Assembly (NCBI RefSeq): GCF_000330505.1
Contig: NW_004443781.1
Span: 48,384-66,077 of the forward strand
Length of the DNA: 17,694 nt
From: Entamoeba invadens IP1
Taxonomy: Eukaryota; Evosea; Mastigamoebida; Endamoebidae
Reading direction: 5' to 3'
Part shown: positions 9,479-17,694 of the stretch, one piece after another
Position numbering within the stretch: the stretch's first letter is position 1
Layout of the letters: each line of letters starts with the position of its first letter
The notes under the pieces: generated by a model
What the model was told of the DNA's origin: nothing
Seen by the model: only the letters and a program-made list of their open reading frames with translations
Databases searched by the model: none
Made by a program: the position numbers and the translations under genes

Positions 9479-10653
9479 TATGTATTTGCGCAAATACAAA
9501 ACGAGAGGTTTTGGATATCGATAAAACAACGATTGATAAATAAACAAATTTTTAAAATTATTATTTTTGTTTTAAACGGTTTTATTTATATTTCAAAACA
9601 TATACACACAAGAAATATATGTTTATATTATTATTTTTTATCATACAATATTAATTTCAACAAATGAATCTTTAATTTATTAATCAATTTTATATATTAT
9701 TTGGCGTTTTTGTTATGTTTTGACGATTTTTGTTATTATCAATTAACAAAACTCACTTTTTATCAATTCTTTGAAAATATAATGTTAAATATAGATTTTT
9801 AAATCAATAGTGGCAGTGCTATACATATCTCTGAGGATGGTAAGTCGTGTAACAAACAGACATTATCAACACGGACTTAAACATCTAAAAAGTGAAATGA
9901 CGTGTTCCCATATTCAAAAATAGTAACTTACTCAATATACATTTCAGATAGATGTAAGAGTGTATACTTTCTATTTCTGTCATTCTCAGAAAATAAATGC
10001 CATCCTCAGAACTGTAAATCTGTTTAAAACACAAGTTAATATCAAAATGAAACATTCTTTTTAACATATACACAATATGATTAACTTTGTTATTACAATA
10101 AATTTGAATAATTGCATAAATTACAAAATTATTTATAAATTTGTTATTTAAAATCACATTTTTATTAAATCAGTGTTTTCGACTTTTTCAATTTTCATTT
10201 TGATTAAAAAACAATTATCATTTTAAATGTATATTTCGATTATTATGTATAAAGACGGATTCGGAAATAATCTCAATAAGTTTATAATAATAATATGAAC
10301 AAGTTTAATTTATGTTTTGTTATTTCCCGTCTCAAGTTCGCGAGATATAATTATTGTTTATGTTTATAAATTATCGTAACGATTTTTTGATTGTTTTTAA
10401 TCTTTTGGCATTTATGACAAATTATTACCATTATTTAAAAATTGAACTTTGACTCGAAATATATAGTGTAAATTATAACTTAGGTTATGAAAGTGGGCCT
10501 TATGGGGAACTGAACCTTATGGATTTGTTTTTTGTATCCTCAGAAAAATATTTTTTAATAAGGATAGCTTTGATCATGAGGATACACCTTATCCTCAAGA
10601 AACTCTTAAAAACACAAGTGTACGACAATTTTCTTGCTGTACGACTATTTTCT
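9079..10653. repeat. scatter of short direct and inverted repeats (CTGAGGAT family and others)
   Basis: CTGAGGATGGTAA occurs at 9079-9091 and 9831-9843. Its reverse CCATCCTCAG is at 10000-10009 and TATCCTCAGAA at 10535-10545. A hairpin TGAGGATA-cacct-TATCCTCA lies at 10577-10597. Also present are a direct repeat CCTTATGG (10498-10505, 10515-10522) and a 16-bp direct repeat TGTACGACAATTTTCT / TGTACGACTATTTTCT (10619-10634, 10638-10653). Such words are unlikely by chance in this composition. They could be worn termini of small elements or fragments of a repeated gene. No protein gene is supported in this stretch. Confidence 0.5.
9481..9498. repeat. 18-bp perfect palindrome
   Basis: TGTATTTGCGCAAATACA is its own reverse complement across all 18 bases, with a GC core inside an AT-rich region. 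It could be a binding site for a dimeric protein, or it may simply be chance. The symmetry stops on both sides. Confidence 0.6.
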
Positions 10654-10911
10654 GTTGGTCTTTATTGAATTTGCTTTTAACCATATTGATAGTGAAAAAA
10701 TTATTTAGCAATTATAACAATATCTATGTATTTTTTCTTGCTTTTTTACTCAAATAAATAAAAAAATACATTTAAAATTATGTGGTTTTAAGTTTAATTT
10801 CATATTTTAAATAATTTTTATTGAAATTAAAATCATTTATGATAGTTTGTTTAATTATATTTTTGATTAGAAAAAAATCTTTATGTTTGAGGTAATGATG
10901 TTTTTGAATGA

Positions 10912-10927
10912 AATTATATAAAATTCA
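10912..10927 (+). promoter_or_regulatory. TATA/Inr-like promoter of the TLDc gene
   Basis: AATTATATAAAATTCA lies 32-47 bp upstream of the ATG. It combines a TATA-like stretch with TAAAATTCA, one base from the Entamoeba initiator consensus AAAAATTCA. The overlap of the two and the AT-rich background keep confidence low. Confidence 0.35.
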
Positions 10928-10958
10928 ATATAAAAACAAAAAACTCTATTAACATACA

Positions 10959-11954
10959 ATGGAAAACGAGTTGACAGCACTTTCGACACTCTGCACTAAC
11001 GCAGCAAAGGTGGTGTCAGACCTAAACAAAAATAAAAAGGAATACAACTTTGTTGACGACAAGTCACTTAACATTGATCAACGCATTGAAAATGCAGAGG
11101 GACACTTCGACAGACTTGATGAGGTTTTTGAGAGAAAGAAGAACATTACAACTTCACTTAATACGATCGTCACCGATTTGGACAACATATCCAACAAAAT
11201 CAAAAGTGAAACAAGTCTATGTTCAATACAGAATGACAACGAGAAGTTGTATGAGATATTCAATCTCAGAATTGCACTTCTTGAGGAGAAGTGTAAAATG
11301 GACATACAACCACTTGAAGATGAAATCAACAAAATCAAACAAACAAAAAACAATAAAATTGATCAAATCATGAAATCAGAGAAATTCATCAATTCAAAAA
11401 AACAACACAACGAAGAAGAAGCCGAGAGAATAAAGCGCGAACACATCACACTTGGAGAAGAAGCTGGTCTTGAGAAGTTGACGGGAATGAAGATTGGAAA
11501 TGTTGTGTTTGACTCAGACATAGACGACTGGTCAAAAGACACTTCTGTGTTTGATACAAAAGTTATTAACAAAAGCAATTTATGTTTTATGATAGAAGAC
11601 ACAAATCATAATAAGTTTGGTGGCGTGTACACTGGAAATATCAATACTGTTAACAAATGTATCAACAGTGGCAGTTCTTACATCTTTTCACTTGTGAGAA
11701 GTGGCACTCTAAATTCAAAAAAGTTTGGTAAAAGTAAAAATTACACCAATCGTGAATTTTTTCTTTCGTCTCAAAACAGCCAATGTCTCTTTGGATTTGG
11801 TGGTGGTCATGGTGGTTTTTGTGATATAGGTGTGTACAAAAAAGGTGAAAATGGTAGTCATTACAGCCCATCCACTTACACCGCCAAACAAAACGAGTTG
11901 ACTGATGATAACTATTTCATGCCAAAGAGTGTTGTTGTCTTCCAACTTAACTGA
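10959..11954 (+). CDS. coiled-coil and TLDc domain protein
   Basis: An intact 331-codon gene, ATG to TGA. Residues 1-165 are charged and largely alpha-helical with heptad-like spacing (for example IFNLRIALLEEKCKM near 100-114 and a Lys/Glu-rich stretch 120-163), so a coiled coil is likely. Residues about 175-331 form a TLDc domain. They start with GNVVFDSDIDDWS, then NLCFMIEDTNHNKFGGVY, SSYIFSLVRSG, the Gly-rich core LFGFGGGHGGFCDIGVY (278-293), and end in FMPKSVVVFQLN. TLDc proteins in animals are linked to oxidative-stress protection and V-ATPase binding. Entamoeba carries many TLDc proteins of unknown role, so a specific function cannot be given. There is no signal peptide or membrane helix, so it is probably cytosolic. 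The start is the first ATG after the promoter-like element, and its composition is clearly coding. Open frames on the opposite strand are shadows. Confidence 0.9.
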   Translation: MENELTALSTLCTNAAKVVSDLNKNKKEYNFVDDKSLNIDQRIENAEGHFDRLDEVFERKKNITTSLNTIVTDLDNISNKIKSETSLCSIQNDNEKLYEIFNLRIALLEEKCKMDIQPLEDEINKIKQTKNNKIDQIMKSEKFINSKKQHNEEEAERIKREHITLGEEAGLEKLTGMKIGNVVFDSDIDDWSKDTSVFDTKVINKSNLCFMIEDTNHNKFGGVYTGNINTVNKCINSGSSYIFSLVRSGTLNSKKFGKSKNYTNREFFLSSQNSQCLFGFGGGHGGFCDIGVYKKGENGSHYSPSTYTAKQNELTDDNYFMPKSVVVFQLN

Positions 11955-12069
11955 CTATTTGTCATTTTTTTATGTTTTTGTATCAAATATTTGCAACACA
12001 TTGACTCCAAAAATGTCATATTTTAATTTGCCACGTCACCACAACTTGAATTAATGTACACAGTTTTAA

Positions 12070-12300
12070 CAAAATCTGTCCTATTTGAAGGGCAGGACAG
12101 ACAGAAAGAAAACGGGTTTTACCCTTCAAACCTAACACTGGAACGAACACTTGATTAGGATATCTTGATGTTTCTTTTTTCAGGCATCTCCTCTTTGTGT
12201 TTAGTATCTTCCAGAGATGGATCCACGACGCCGCAACTCGCCGGGTTCAACAAGTTTCGACAGTTGCGCATATCTACTCTTAGTGTCCCGTTGTATCTTT
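12070..12300. ncRNA. candidate structured RNA, GC-rich patch with perfect stems
   Basis: Just past the TLDc gene the base composition rises sharply and then falls back. Perfect inverted repeats lie inside the patch. TCTGTCCT/AGGACAGA pairs 12075-12082 with 12094-12101. TTTGAAGGG/CCCTTCAAA pairs 12084-12092 with 12122-12130. GGGT/ACCC pairs 12114-12117 with 12121-12124. CATCTC/GAGATG pairs 12185-12190 with 12214-12219. CGCAACT/AGTTGCG pairs 12232-12238 with 12262-12268. The first two stems interleave, so they are alternatives or a pseudoknot. I compared it by eye with the 5S, U1-U6, SRP and RNase P motifs I know and found no match. The transcribed strand is unknown. A 48-codon open frame overlaps it, so a coding explanation is not excluded. 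Confidence 0.35.
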
Positions 12301-12314
12301 ATGAAGTATATTAA
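12168..12314 (+). CDS. possible small ORF, 48 codons
   Basis: ATG to TAA, starting MFLFSGISSLCLVSSRDG and ending YLYEVY. Its codon choice (CGA, CGC, CCG, ACG, GCC) is unlike the intact genes here, no family is recognised, and it sits in the hairpin-rich GC patch. A TTTTTTCAG at 12175-12183 could also act as a 3' splice site. I list it as the competing explanation for the patch, not as a supported gene. Confidence 0.15.
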   Translation: MFLFSGISSLCLVSSRDGSTTPQLAGFNKFRQLRISTLSVPLYLYEVY

Positions 12315-13446
12315 ATGAAAGTAGTTTGGTATTTTTATTTATTATGGGTTTTCTCAAACTACAAACTATAGTAATTAACTATTAAAATCATATAATAGTT
12401 AATATTTTCATCTAAAAACAAATAGTACAACTGTTAATATAATTAATTATAATTTGATAGTTTGGTAACACAATTTATTTTTTGAAAAGAAATACTAAGA
12501 AAAGATCAATAGACATTTTCACAAAATAAAAATATTACAATTGACAATATAATTAATTAACTATTTTAATTAAAATAGTTAAAAGCACTGCTGACGCTAT
12601 ATAGACCAGGCGTATATTATAATTATTAATAAAATTTAGAATAACAAATTTGTTTTCAAGTAAAATATTCCTATTTTTCCGTTTTTTACTGTTTTTTTAA
12701 CACAGAGATAGTGGAGATTATTTCAAAAAAACACAAAGCTAACTGGTAAAAAAGTTATTCATTGATTTTTTTAAGTCGAAGAAAATTCTTATTTCAGGCC
12801 AATATAACATCAATTTTGAAAGAAATTGATGCCAAAATATTTTTAATTTATTATTTCACATCTTTTTGGGTTAAAATGGAACCTTATAAAACAAATAATT
12901 AAAGGAGCGCCAAGTTTTGTTACTTCTTATTTCAATAACAAGGAACTATCGAAACTTTTAAAAACCAAAACCTAATAGAAAAAAACAAAAAAAGTTGTTA
13001 ATGATCAAAATAGCTTTTTACACTGCAAATGTGATTAACGATTAGTACGTATCTCCAATTTTTACCAATAATTTAAAAAACAAACAAAATAAACACAAAA
13101 TAAACAAACACGATACCATGAAACATAAATCGCTTCTGATGCAATGTCAAAAACGGTCAATAAAAAATAAATAAAATTGCCGACTTAAACAATTGCTGAG
13201 GAAACAATAAGAAAAAAACAAATAGGGAAGTGATGTAAAATGTTATTTAACACCGAATAAACAACGAAACTTAGACAATCATTTCCATACAGTTTCTATA
13301 GACAATAAAACAACTATAAAATTATTATAAAATAACTATATAAAAACAAGGTTAATTTAAACAAATAACTATATTATAAATATTATAATACTACCAAAAG
13401 AAACTATTGGACAAAAACAACAATAAGATTTAAAATAAAAGACAAG
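12315..13446. other. AT-rich intergenic region, no gene seen
   Basis: Long A/T tracts, stops in every frame, no RNA or inverted-repeat element recognised. Confidence 0.5.
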
Positions 13447-14324
13447 TAAACTGTTTTTCAAAACTCTGTACTGGGATTCCCCGATTTTTTAGACAAATAG
13501 TTTCTAAATAATTTTTCCTTTGCTTAACCCTCATTTTTTGTTCTAAATATTTACTCAAAAAAACAAAATAACGAACTTGACTTTTTTAATATTACTTGAC
13601 AAATAAATCTTGCACCAAAAATTTACTTGAAAATATAAAAAACAAACTTGGGATTAAAATTTTGATTACCATAACACAAATTTTGCCAAAAAGATAAAAC
13701 ACAACTTTATAATTAAATGTCCGTGTTTACAGAATCACCAAGTTGTGTTTTTGATAAAAATGAAAAGTACTAATGAGTAAAACAAGCATTGAGAGAAAAT
13801 AAATAGGTTAAGACTATACAATTAAGTTTTTTTATTATGAACTGTTTATTTTATTTAAGACTCTTTTGATTAATAACCTTGATTGTTTAAATGTTTGTTT
13901 TATGTTATCGATTGCTTTTTTAATTGTTAAAATGAATAGAAACTTATTATTAATTTAAGTGTTGTATCATTTGATGCAATGGTGTCCTTCATTACATCAT
14001 TTGTTTATCGTTATATTATTGTTTATCTTGTGTTTGTTAGAAATATGTTGTTTTACTCACGTTTAGTCACAAAATGAACCACTGACCAAATAACGAACCT
14101 GGAAAATCGGGAAAGGTTTACCCAATATTTACATGATTTCCCAATTTTTTTGTTCAATAATTGAAACTGTATTGGTTTTTAAGGGTTATAACTGTCATCC
14201 GTTGTTGTTTTAACAAAAAGGAAAATAAAAGATAAAACAAATAAAAAATAGTAAATAATGGGAAATTAGGACAGAGTGTTTTTATATATTTTGGAAACGG
14301 TACAGAGTTTTGGAAAACAGTTTA
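13447..14324. mobile_element. non-coding inverted-repeat element (MITE-like), 878 bp
   Basis: The first 25 bases (13447-13471, starting TAAACTGTTTTTCAAAACTC) recur inverted at the right end (14300-14324) with 24 of 25 identical. If the outer TA at each end is a target duplication, the element itself ends in AACTG...CAGTT, which would suit a TA-inserting family. No open frame of note and no transposase remnant were found inside, so it would be non-autonomous. The terminal match is read directly. The family is uncertain. Confidence 0.6.
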
Positions 14325-14516
14325 TATAATATTAATAAAATATCAACCAATTATCAAAAGACGGCACTATTTAATATTAAAACGTCAAACATAATAGCAA
14401 AAACATCAATTTATAATTAGAAGATGAATGACAAGATAGAAAAACATCAAAGGGGTATTACTTGTTATTTTAATAACAAATCGCAAAAAATACGAATCAA
14501 GAATTAATTTTTAATT

Positions 14517-15191
14517 AAAGTGACTTCCCAAGGTGTGCAAGTTAAGGTATAGTTCATTTATATTTTTTTATTAAAAAAATAGAATCATTAATTTTTTGAA
14601 ATTTTGAAAAAAAAGATTATTTTTAGTTTAATTATTAATTATAATTTTGAAGTTATTACTAAACTATAATTTAACTTGCACACCTTGTGACGTTGCAATT
14701 TTTAATTTTCACACTTCGAATACAATAAATTAAGCAACAATTTCGGGAAAGCGACCCAATGGAAATTATCGAAGGACCAATTCTGGACAACAGTACACAT
14801 CGATTTGAGACAATGAACTGCACCTATTAAACAGACTATTTGTTATTGTTTGCTATAAAATAAAACAGAGAAAAATATAATGTTTATCACACCTTTTCTT
14901 GTCGCTTTGAATTACGCTGACACAAGAGACATCGACATTTATTCACGTTCTTGAAACAAAATTGTTTTTACATTAAACACATAGACAAACCATTACCCAA
15001 TTTTTATATTTTAATTTGCTTTTTGTAGTTTATTAATTCAAGCAACAAAGGGTTGTGTGTTTTTTGAAACAATTTTGAAACTAATAACATTTTTTAATAA
15101 AATGTTTTTGAACTAAAATTTAGTCTTGCACGCCCTTTCCCTGTAAAAAAGACTAATAATTTTAACTTGCACACCTTGGGGAAGTTACTTT
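14517..15191. mobile_element. inverted-repeat element with internal extra copies, 675 bp
   Basis: The left end 14517-14545 (AAAGTGACTTCCCAAGGTG, then TGCAAGTTAA) is repeated inverted at 15162-15191 with two small differences. The 16-bp core AAGGTGTGCAAGTTAA occurs at 14530-14545, inverted at 14671-14686, and inverted again at 15162-15177. A diverged fourth copy, CTTGCACGCCCTTTCCC, is at 15125-15141. The first two copies match over about 25 bases and bound a 157-bp unit, so a small element seems nested in or duplicated with a larger one. The family is undetermined. Inside, on minus, 14967-14887 reads a short CRCLLCQRNSKR piece. Confidence 0.65.
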
Positions 15192-15264
15192 ATTCAAAAA
15201 TATGCTTTATAAAAAAATTTAATTTCAAATAATTTATAACGCTATTTCTCGCTTTTTCTTATTA

Positions 15265-15306
15265 CAGTAGGGGGAAATAAGGGGATGCTAGAAAAAGCCG
15301 GATGCT
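15265..15306 (+). repeat. left terminal inverted repeat with two GGATGCT boxes
   Basis: GGATGCT at 15283-15289 and 15300-15306, separated by 10 bases. Likely transposase-binding sites, by analogy with mariner-like ends that carry repeated boxes. Confidence 0.7.
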
Positions 15307-16244
15307 CGCAACTATTGGTTATTTTTCAAACAAAAAATAATATGTACAAAAAATGAATATTCTTAATACTTCTAAAAGTTTGATTGATTTATAGTATTTT
15401 TATTTTTATAACAGAAAATAAAACCACATCATTCGTTTTTGTTGTTGAACAGTTTAATGTTCATATCTTTCATTTTTGATAAATTCTTATTTATTAATTT
15501 TTAAATGTATATTGATGTTGACTTGACGAATGACAACTCTCCCAAGACGTTATAAGTTATATGTTTAATGTTTATTTTCAATACTATCATAACCATATAG
15601 CACAATGAATCGATAATTATATGCATTAATATAAGCAGACATAAAAAACTATCAGTTGTATTGCTAAATAAAAAGTAGTAAGAAATAAAACAAGTTTAAA
15701 CAATCATTTAGTCTGTAGTCAACACACAACACCATTCCACAATGGAAACAGTGTGAATTTATATTTTGGAATGATTTGGAGAAGTAAGCTTGGACATCAC
15801 CTTGAATTATAAAACCATACTGCCTCTTCCAAACAAATCATATTTTATAAGTTTGTAGAAGCTTCAATTGAGTTCTTTTACTTCCGTCGTTCTAATGTAA
15901 TACTATCATTTTCCCTCCACTTTCTCTGTTCTATGTGTTAGTTGATGTGGATGTATAATTGAATATATATTTCATCAATAAAATAGACCCAACACTTAAA
16001 TAATCTCTTTAAAAGCACAAACGGGTGATATTGTTGTTCAATTTGATAATAACAGTTCTGAGTTTCAACTTCATTTATTAGTTTGTTAAAACATTTAAAT
16101 AAAATATAGTAAATATTTAGTTTTAATTTAAGACCCGCATCCCACTTATATTACTATTTATATAATTACTATAAATTTTAATATAAATAATCATTCAAAT
16201 AATTAATAAAATGAAAAACACCAAAATAAATTTATATTTAGATT

Positions 16245-16287
16245 AGCATCCGCCTTTTTCTCAGCATCCGACTTTTTATCTTGACTG
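16245..16287 (-). repeat. right terminal inverted repeat with two GGATGCT boxes
   Basis: On minus, GGATGCT is repeated with 11 bases between (plus AGCATCC at 16245-16251 and 16263-16269), ending in CAGT next to TA. Confidence 0.7.
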
Positions 16288-16289
16288 TA

Positions 16290-16715
16290 CTTCTTTTAAA
16301 AGTATTTTTGGGTTCTACAGATAGAGTAAAAACAACTTAATTAATTTGTATCGATTTGTGATAAAAACCCTGGTTCTTTATTAAAATAGAACATCACCAT
16401 TTTTTGTTGTCATTGAAAAAATCCATCACTCAATGAAAATTGTTTGCAAAAAGATTTTTTGTGGAATTATTAGAGTCCACCCATAGACTTTAAGTAAGAC
16501 TCCAAGTTCAAGGCTATATTTTAAAGACTCAAGGCATCTCGTTGAAATTAAACTATAAAAAATAATAAAAATATTATATTGTTTAATAACTAGACTCTTG
16601 TATTTAAACTAGATTTTAATTTAAAAAACTATAACAAAAATATAATAATATTTATCCTTGTTTTTTTGTGTTTTACTTGAATCGAATTGTTCTTAGTCTT
16701 CAAAAGTAATTGCAC
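16290..16715. other. AT-rich spacer, no gene seen
   Basis: No frame, RNA or repeat of note. It carries the 3' flank of the broken coiled-coil gene that follows on the minus strand. Confidence 0.5.
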
Positions 16716-17694
16716 TCACCCGATCAACTTCAAGTTGTTTGTTGTCAGATCTTCACCCGCCTTTTTGAACTGATCTCCCAACTCAACAATTATCTGTTTA
16801 ACCATCTCTGACCGATTGTTGTGTCTTCTTCAAATCGGCTTGTGTCTTACCAATTTGAGTGTTGAAAGTAGACTCCTTTTGTTCGAATTCTGCAAAATTT
16901 TTCCAGCCTCTTCAACCTTTTTGGCATACTGTTTAGCTTGTTTCTTAGCTTTAGCAGCCGCGTTTTGTGCTTCTTTCTTTTCTGTTTCGCTTTCAATTTA
17001 GCAACAGAAGCTCCAGCAGCACCAGCGTCCGCCAATTTAGCTTCTGAATCGGTGACTTTAGCTCTAAGTCTTTGAATTTCTTTATCGGCTTCTTATTTGA
17101 GTGATCTTTCTTTCTCAAATTCCTTCTGTAAATCAGCCTTTTGAGCAGTCAAAGAATTAATGGACTTCTCAGCCTGTTCCTTATACAGTAAAACTCGTTT
17201 TCGTTCTCCACCACTTCTCTAAGCTTCTCGGCGAATTTCTTCTTCTGTGCTTTAGCCTGTTGGGCAGTTATTCTTTCGAGATCAAGTTGTTCATTCAGTT
17301 CAGTCAATTACTTCTCTTGCATTTTATTTGACTGTTTATAAGTCTTCGCAGTTTGTTCAAGGGCTTTCAATTCAGTCTTCATCTCAGACACTTCATCTTC
17401 AAGTTTGTCGCATTTGTTTTGTTACTAGTCGAGTTCTGTATTTGTTCTAATCAATTTTTCAGAAGCGGTTATATAATCTCTCACAGTCTTGACCTTCTCT
17501 TGTTCAGCCATCTGGACGTTCTTCTCAAGTCTTTCAGCTCTGACTGTGATTTCAGCGATATCTTTCTTGTACTATTTTTTTAATCAATTGGGTCTTGGCA
17601 TGATCTTTCTTTTCTTGATCAAGTTCGGTTCTAACGCTCTTCAGTTCGTCTTGGTATTTCTATTTCATCGCTTCATTGCTTCATTGCCATCTTT
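16716..17694 (-). pseudogene. long coiled-coil protein (myosin-II rod-like), broken, partial
   Basis: Read on minus from the window edge, this is about 325 codons of continuous heptad-repeat protein in shifting frames. The pieces include ELKSVRTELDQEKKDHAKTQ, KLEDEVSEMKTELKALEQT, QKEFEKERSLK, EIQRLRAKVTDSEAKLAD, KFAEKLREVVENENE, AKKQAKQYAKKVEEAGK, EFEQKESTFNTQIGKTQADL and a last part ending LKLIG-TGA at 16716-16718. Heptads rich in Glu, Lys, Leu and Gln with a short GAAGAS break resemble the rod of myosin II heavy chain; another long coiled-coil protein is possible. In-frame stops lie at 17660-17662, 17572-17574, 17425-17427, 17422-17424, 17308-17310 and 17093-17095. Frame changes lie near 17575-17581 (a T7 run), 17190-17200, 16985-16995, 16891-16902 and 16823-16830. 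Too many breaks for a working gene. The 5' part lies beyond the window. Confidence 0.8.

Larger units (their letters stand above)
15265..16287. mobile_element. mariner-type non-autonomous element (MITE), about 1,023 bp
   Basis: The ends read TA-CAGTAGGGGGAAATAAGG and, inverted, TA-CAGTCAAGATAAAAAGTC, each followed by GGATGCT, an A-rich 10-11 bases, and a second GGATGCT. The terminal CAGT next to a TA dinucleotide (15263-15264 and 16288-16289) is the arrangement of Tc1/mariner elements. The inverted repeats extend about 42 bp with a few mismatches and one gap. No transposase reading frame is found inside; the middle (about 15715-15960) is somewhat less AT-rich but shows no DDE/DDD motif. A further GCATCCCA at 16137-16144 resembles the repeated word. 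Mobilisation would need a transposase from elsewhere. Confidence 0.8.

Noticed and set aside
9470..9667. 65-codon plus-strand open frame
   Set aside because: Ile/Tyr/Asn/Lys-rich chance frame covering the palindrome; no coding composition.
9885..10157. 90-codon minus-strand open frame
   Set aside because: Composition is that of AT-rich non-coding DNA (Ile/Asn/Tyr/Phe-rich), no family recognised, and it overlaps the CTGAGGAT repeats.
12168..12320. Foreign or vector-like contamination suggested by GC-rich sequence with a BamHI-like GGATCC
   Set aside because: No recognisable vector sequence, and the flanks grade into ordinary AT-rich DNA; a native GC island is simpler.
15715..15960. Transposase remnant in the mariner-type element
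   Set aside because: I translated the less AT-rich middle on minus and saw no catalytic motif or familiar block.
16716..17694. Nuclear code with UAA/UAG read as Gln
   Set aside because: The 2460-3641 gene ends normally at TAA, and the coiled-coil relic also has several frameshifts, so decay explains it better.
1..17694. CRISPR array or bacterial operon structure
   Set aside because: No regular spaced repeats and no ribosome-binding sites; all signals are eukaryotic.

Overview
The window looks like nuclear DNA of an Entamoeba species. The evidence is a very AT-rich background, short intronless genes with short leaders, a TLDc-domain protein, remains of BspA-like leucine-rich-repeat and cysteine-rich (CxxC) surface proteins, and abundant class II DNA transposon remains including piggyBac. 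Among Entamoeba, E. invadens (a reptile parasite) or a close relative fits best, because piggyBac and mariner-type elements are prominent there. That species call is inference.

Layout. 1-720: AT-rich, no gene seen. 725-949: a degenerate tRNA-Ser(CGA)-like sequence on + faces a well-formed tRNA-Gly(TCC) on -, which has its own Pol III T-run. 950-2459: no gene seen. 2460-3641: intact 393-codon orphan gene (+). 3873-4872: broken BspA-like LRR gene (-). 5296-6127: broken CxxC-rich surface-protein gene (+). 6699-8935: a whole piggyBac element with matching termini and TTAA duplications, carrying a transposase broken by stop codons (-). 8940-10958: non-coding, with an 18-bp perfect palindrome and a scatter of short repeats. 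10959-11954: intact coiled-coil plus TLDc gene (+). About 12070-12300: a patch far richer in G+C than its surroundings with four or five perfect inverted repeats, a candidate structured RNA. 13447-16289: three non-coding elements bounded by inverted repeats, lying one after another (878, 675 and about 1,023 bp). The last has TA-CAGT mariner-type ends. 16716-17694: badly broken long coiled-coil (myosin-rod-like) pseudogene (-), running off the window.

Only two protein genes and one tRNA look intact. The rest is mostly decaying gene-family members and transposon remains, so this reads as a repeat-rich, gene-poor region. No operon or joint pathway is evident. The strongest candidates for something undescribed are the GC-rich structured patch after the TLDc gene and the three-element inverted-repeat cluster.
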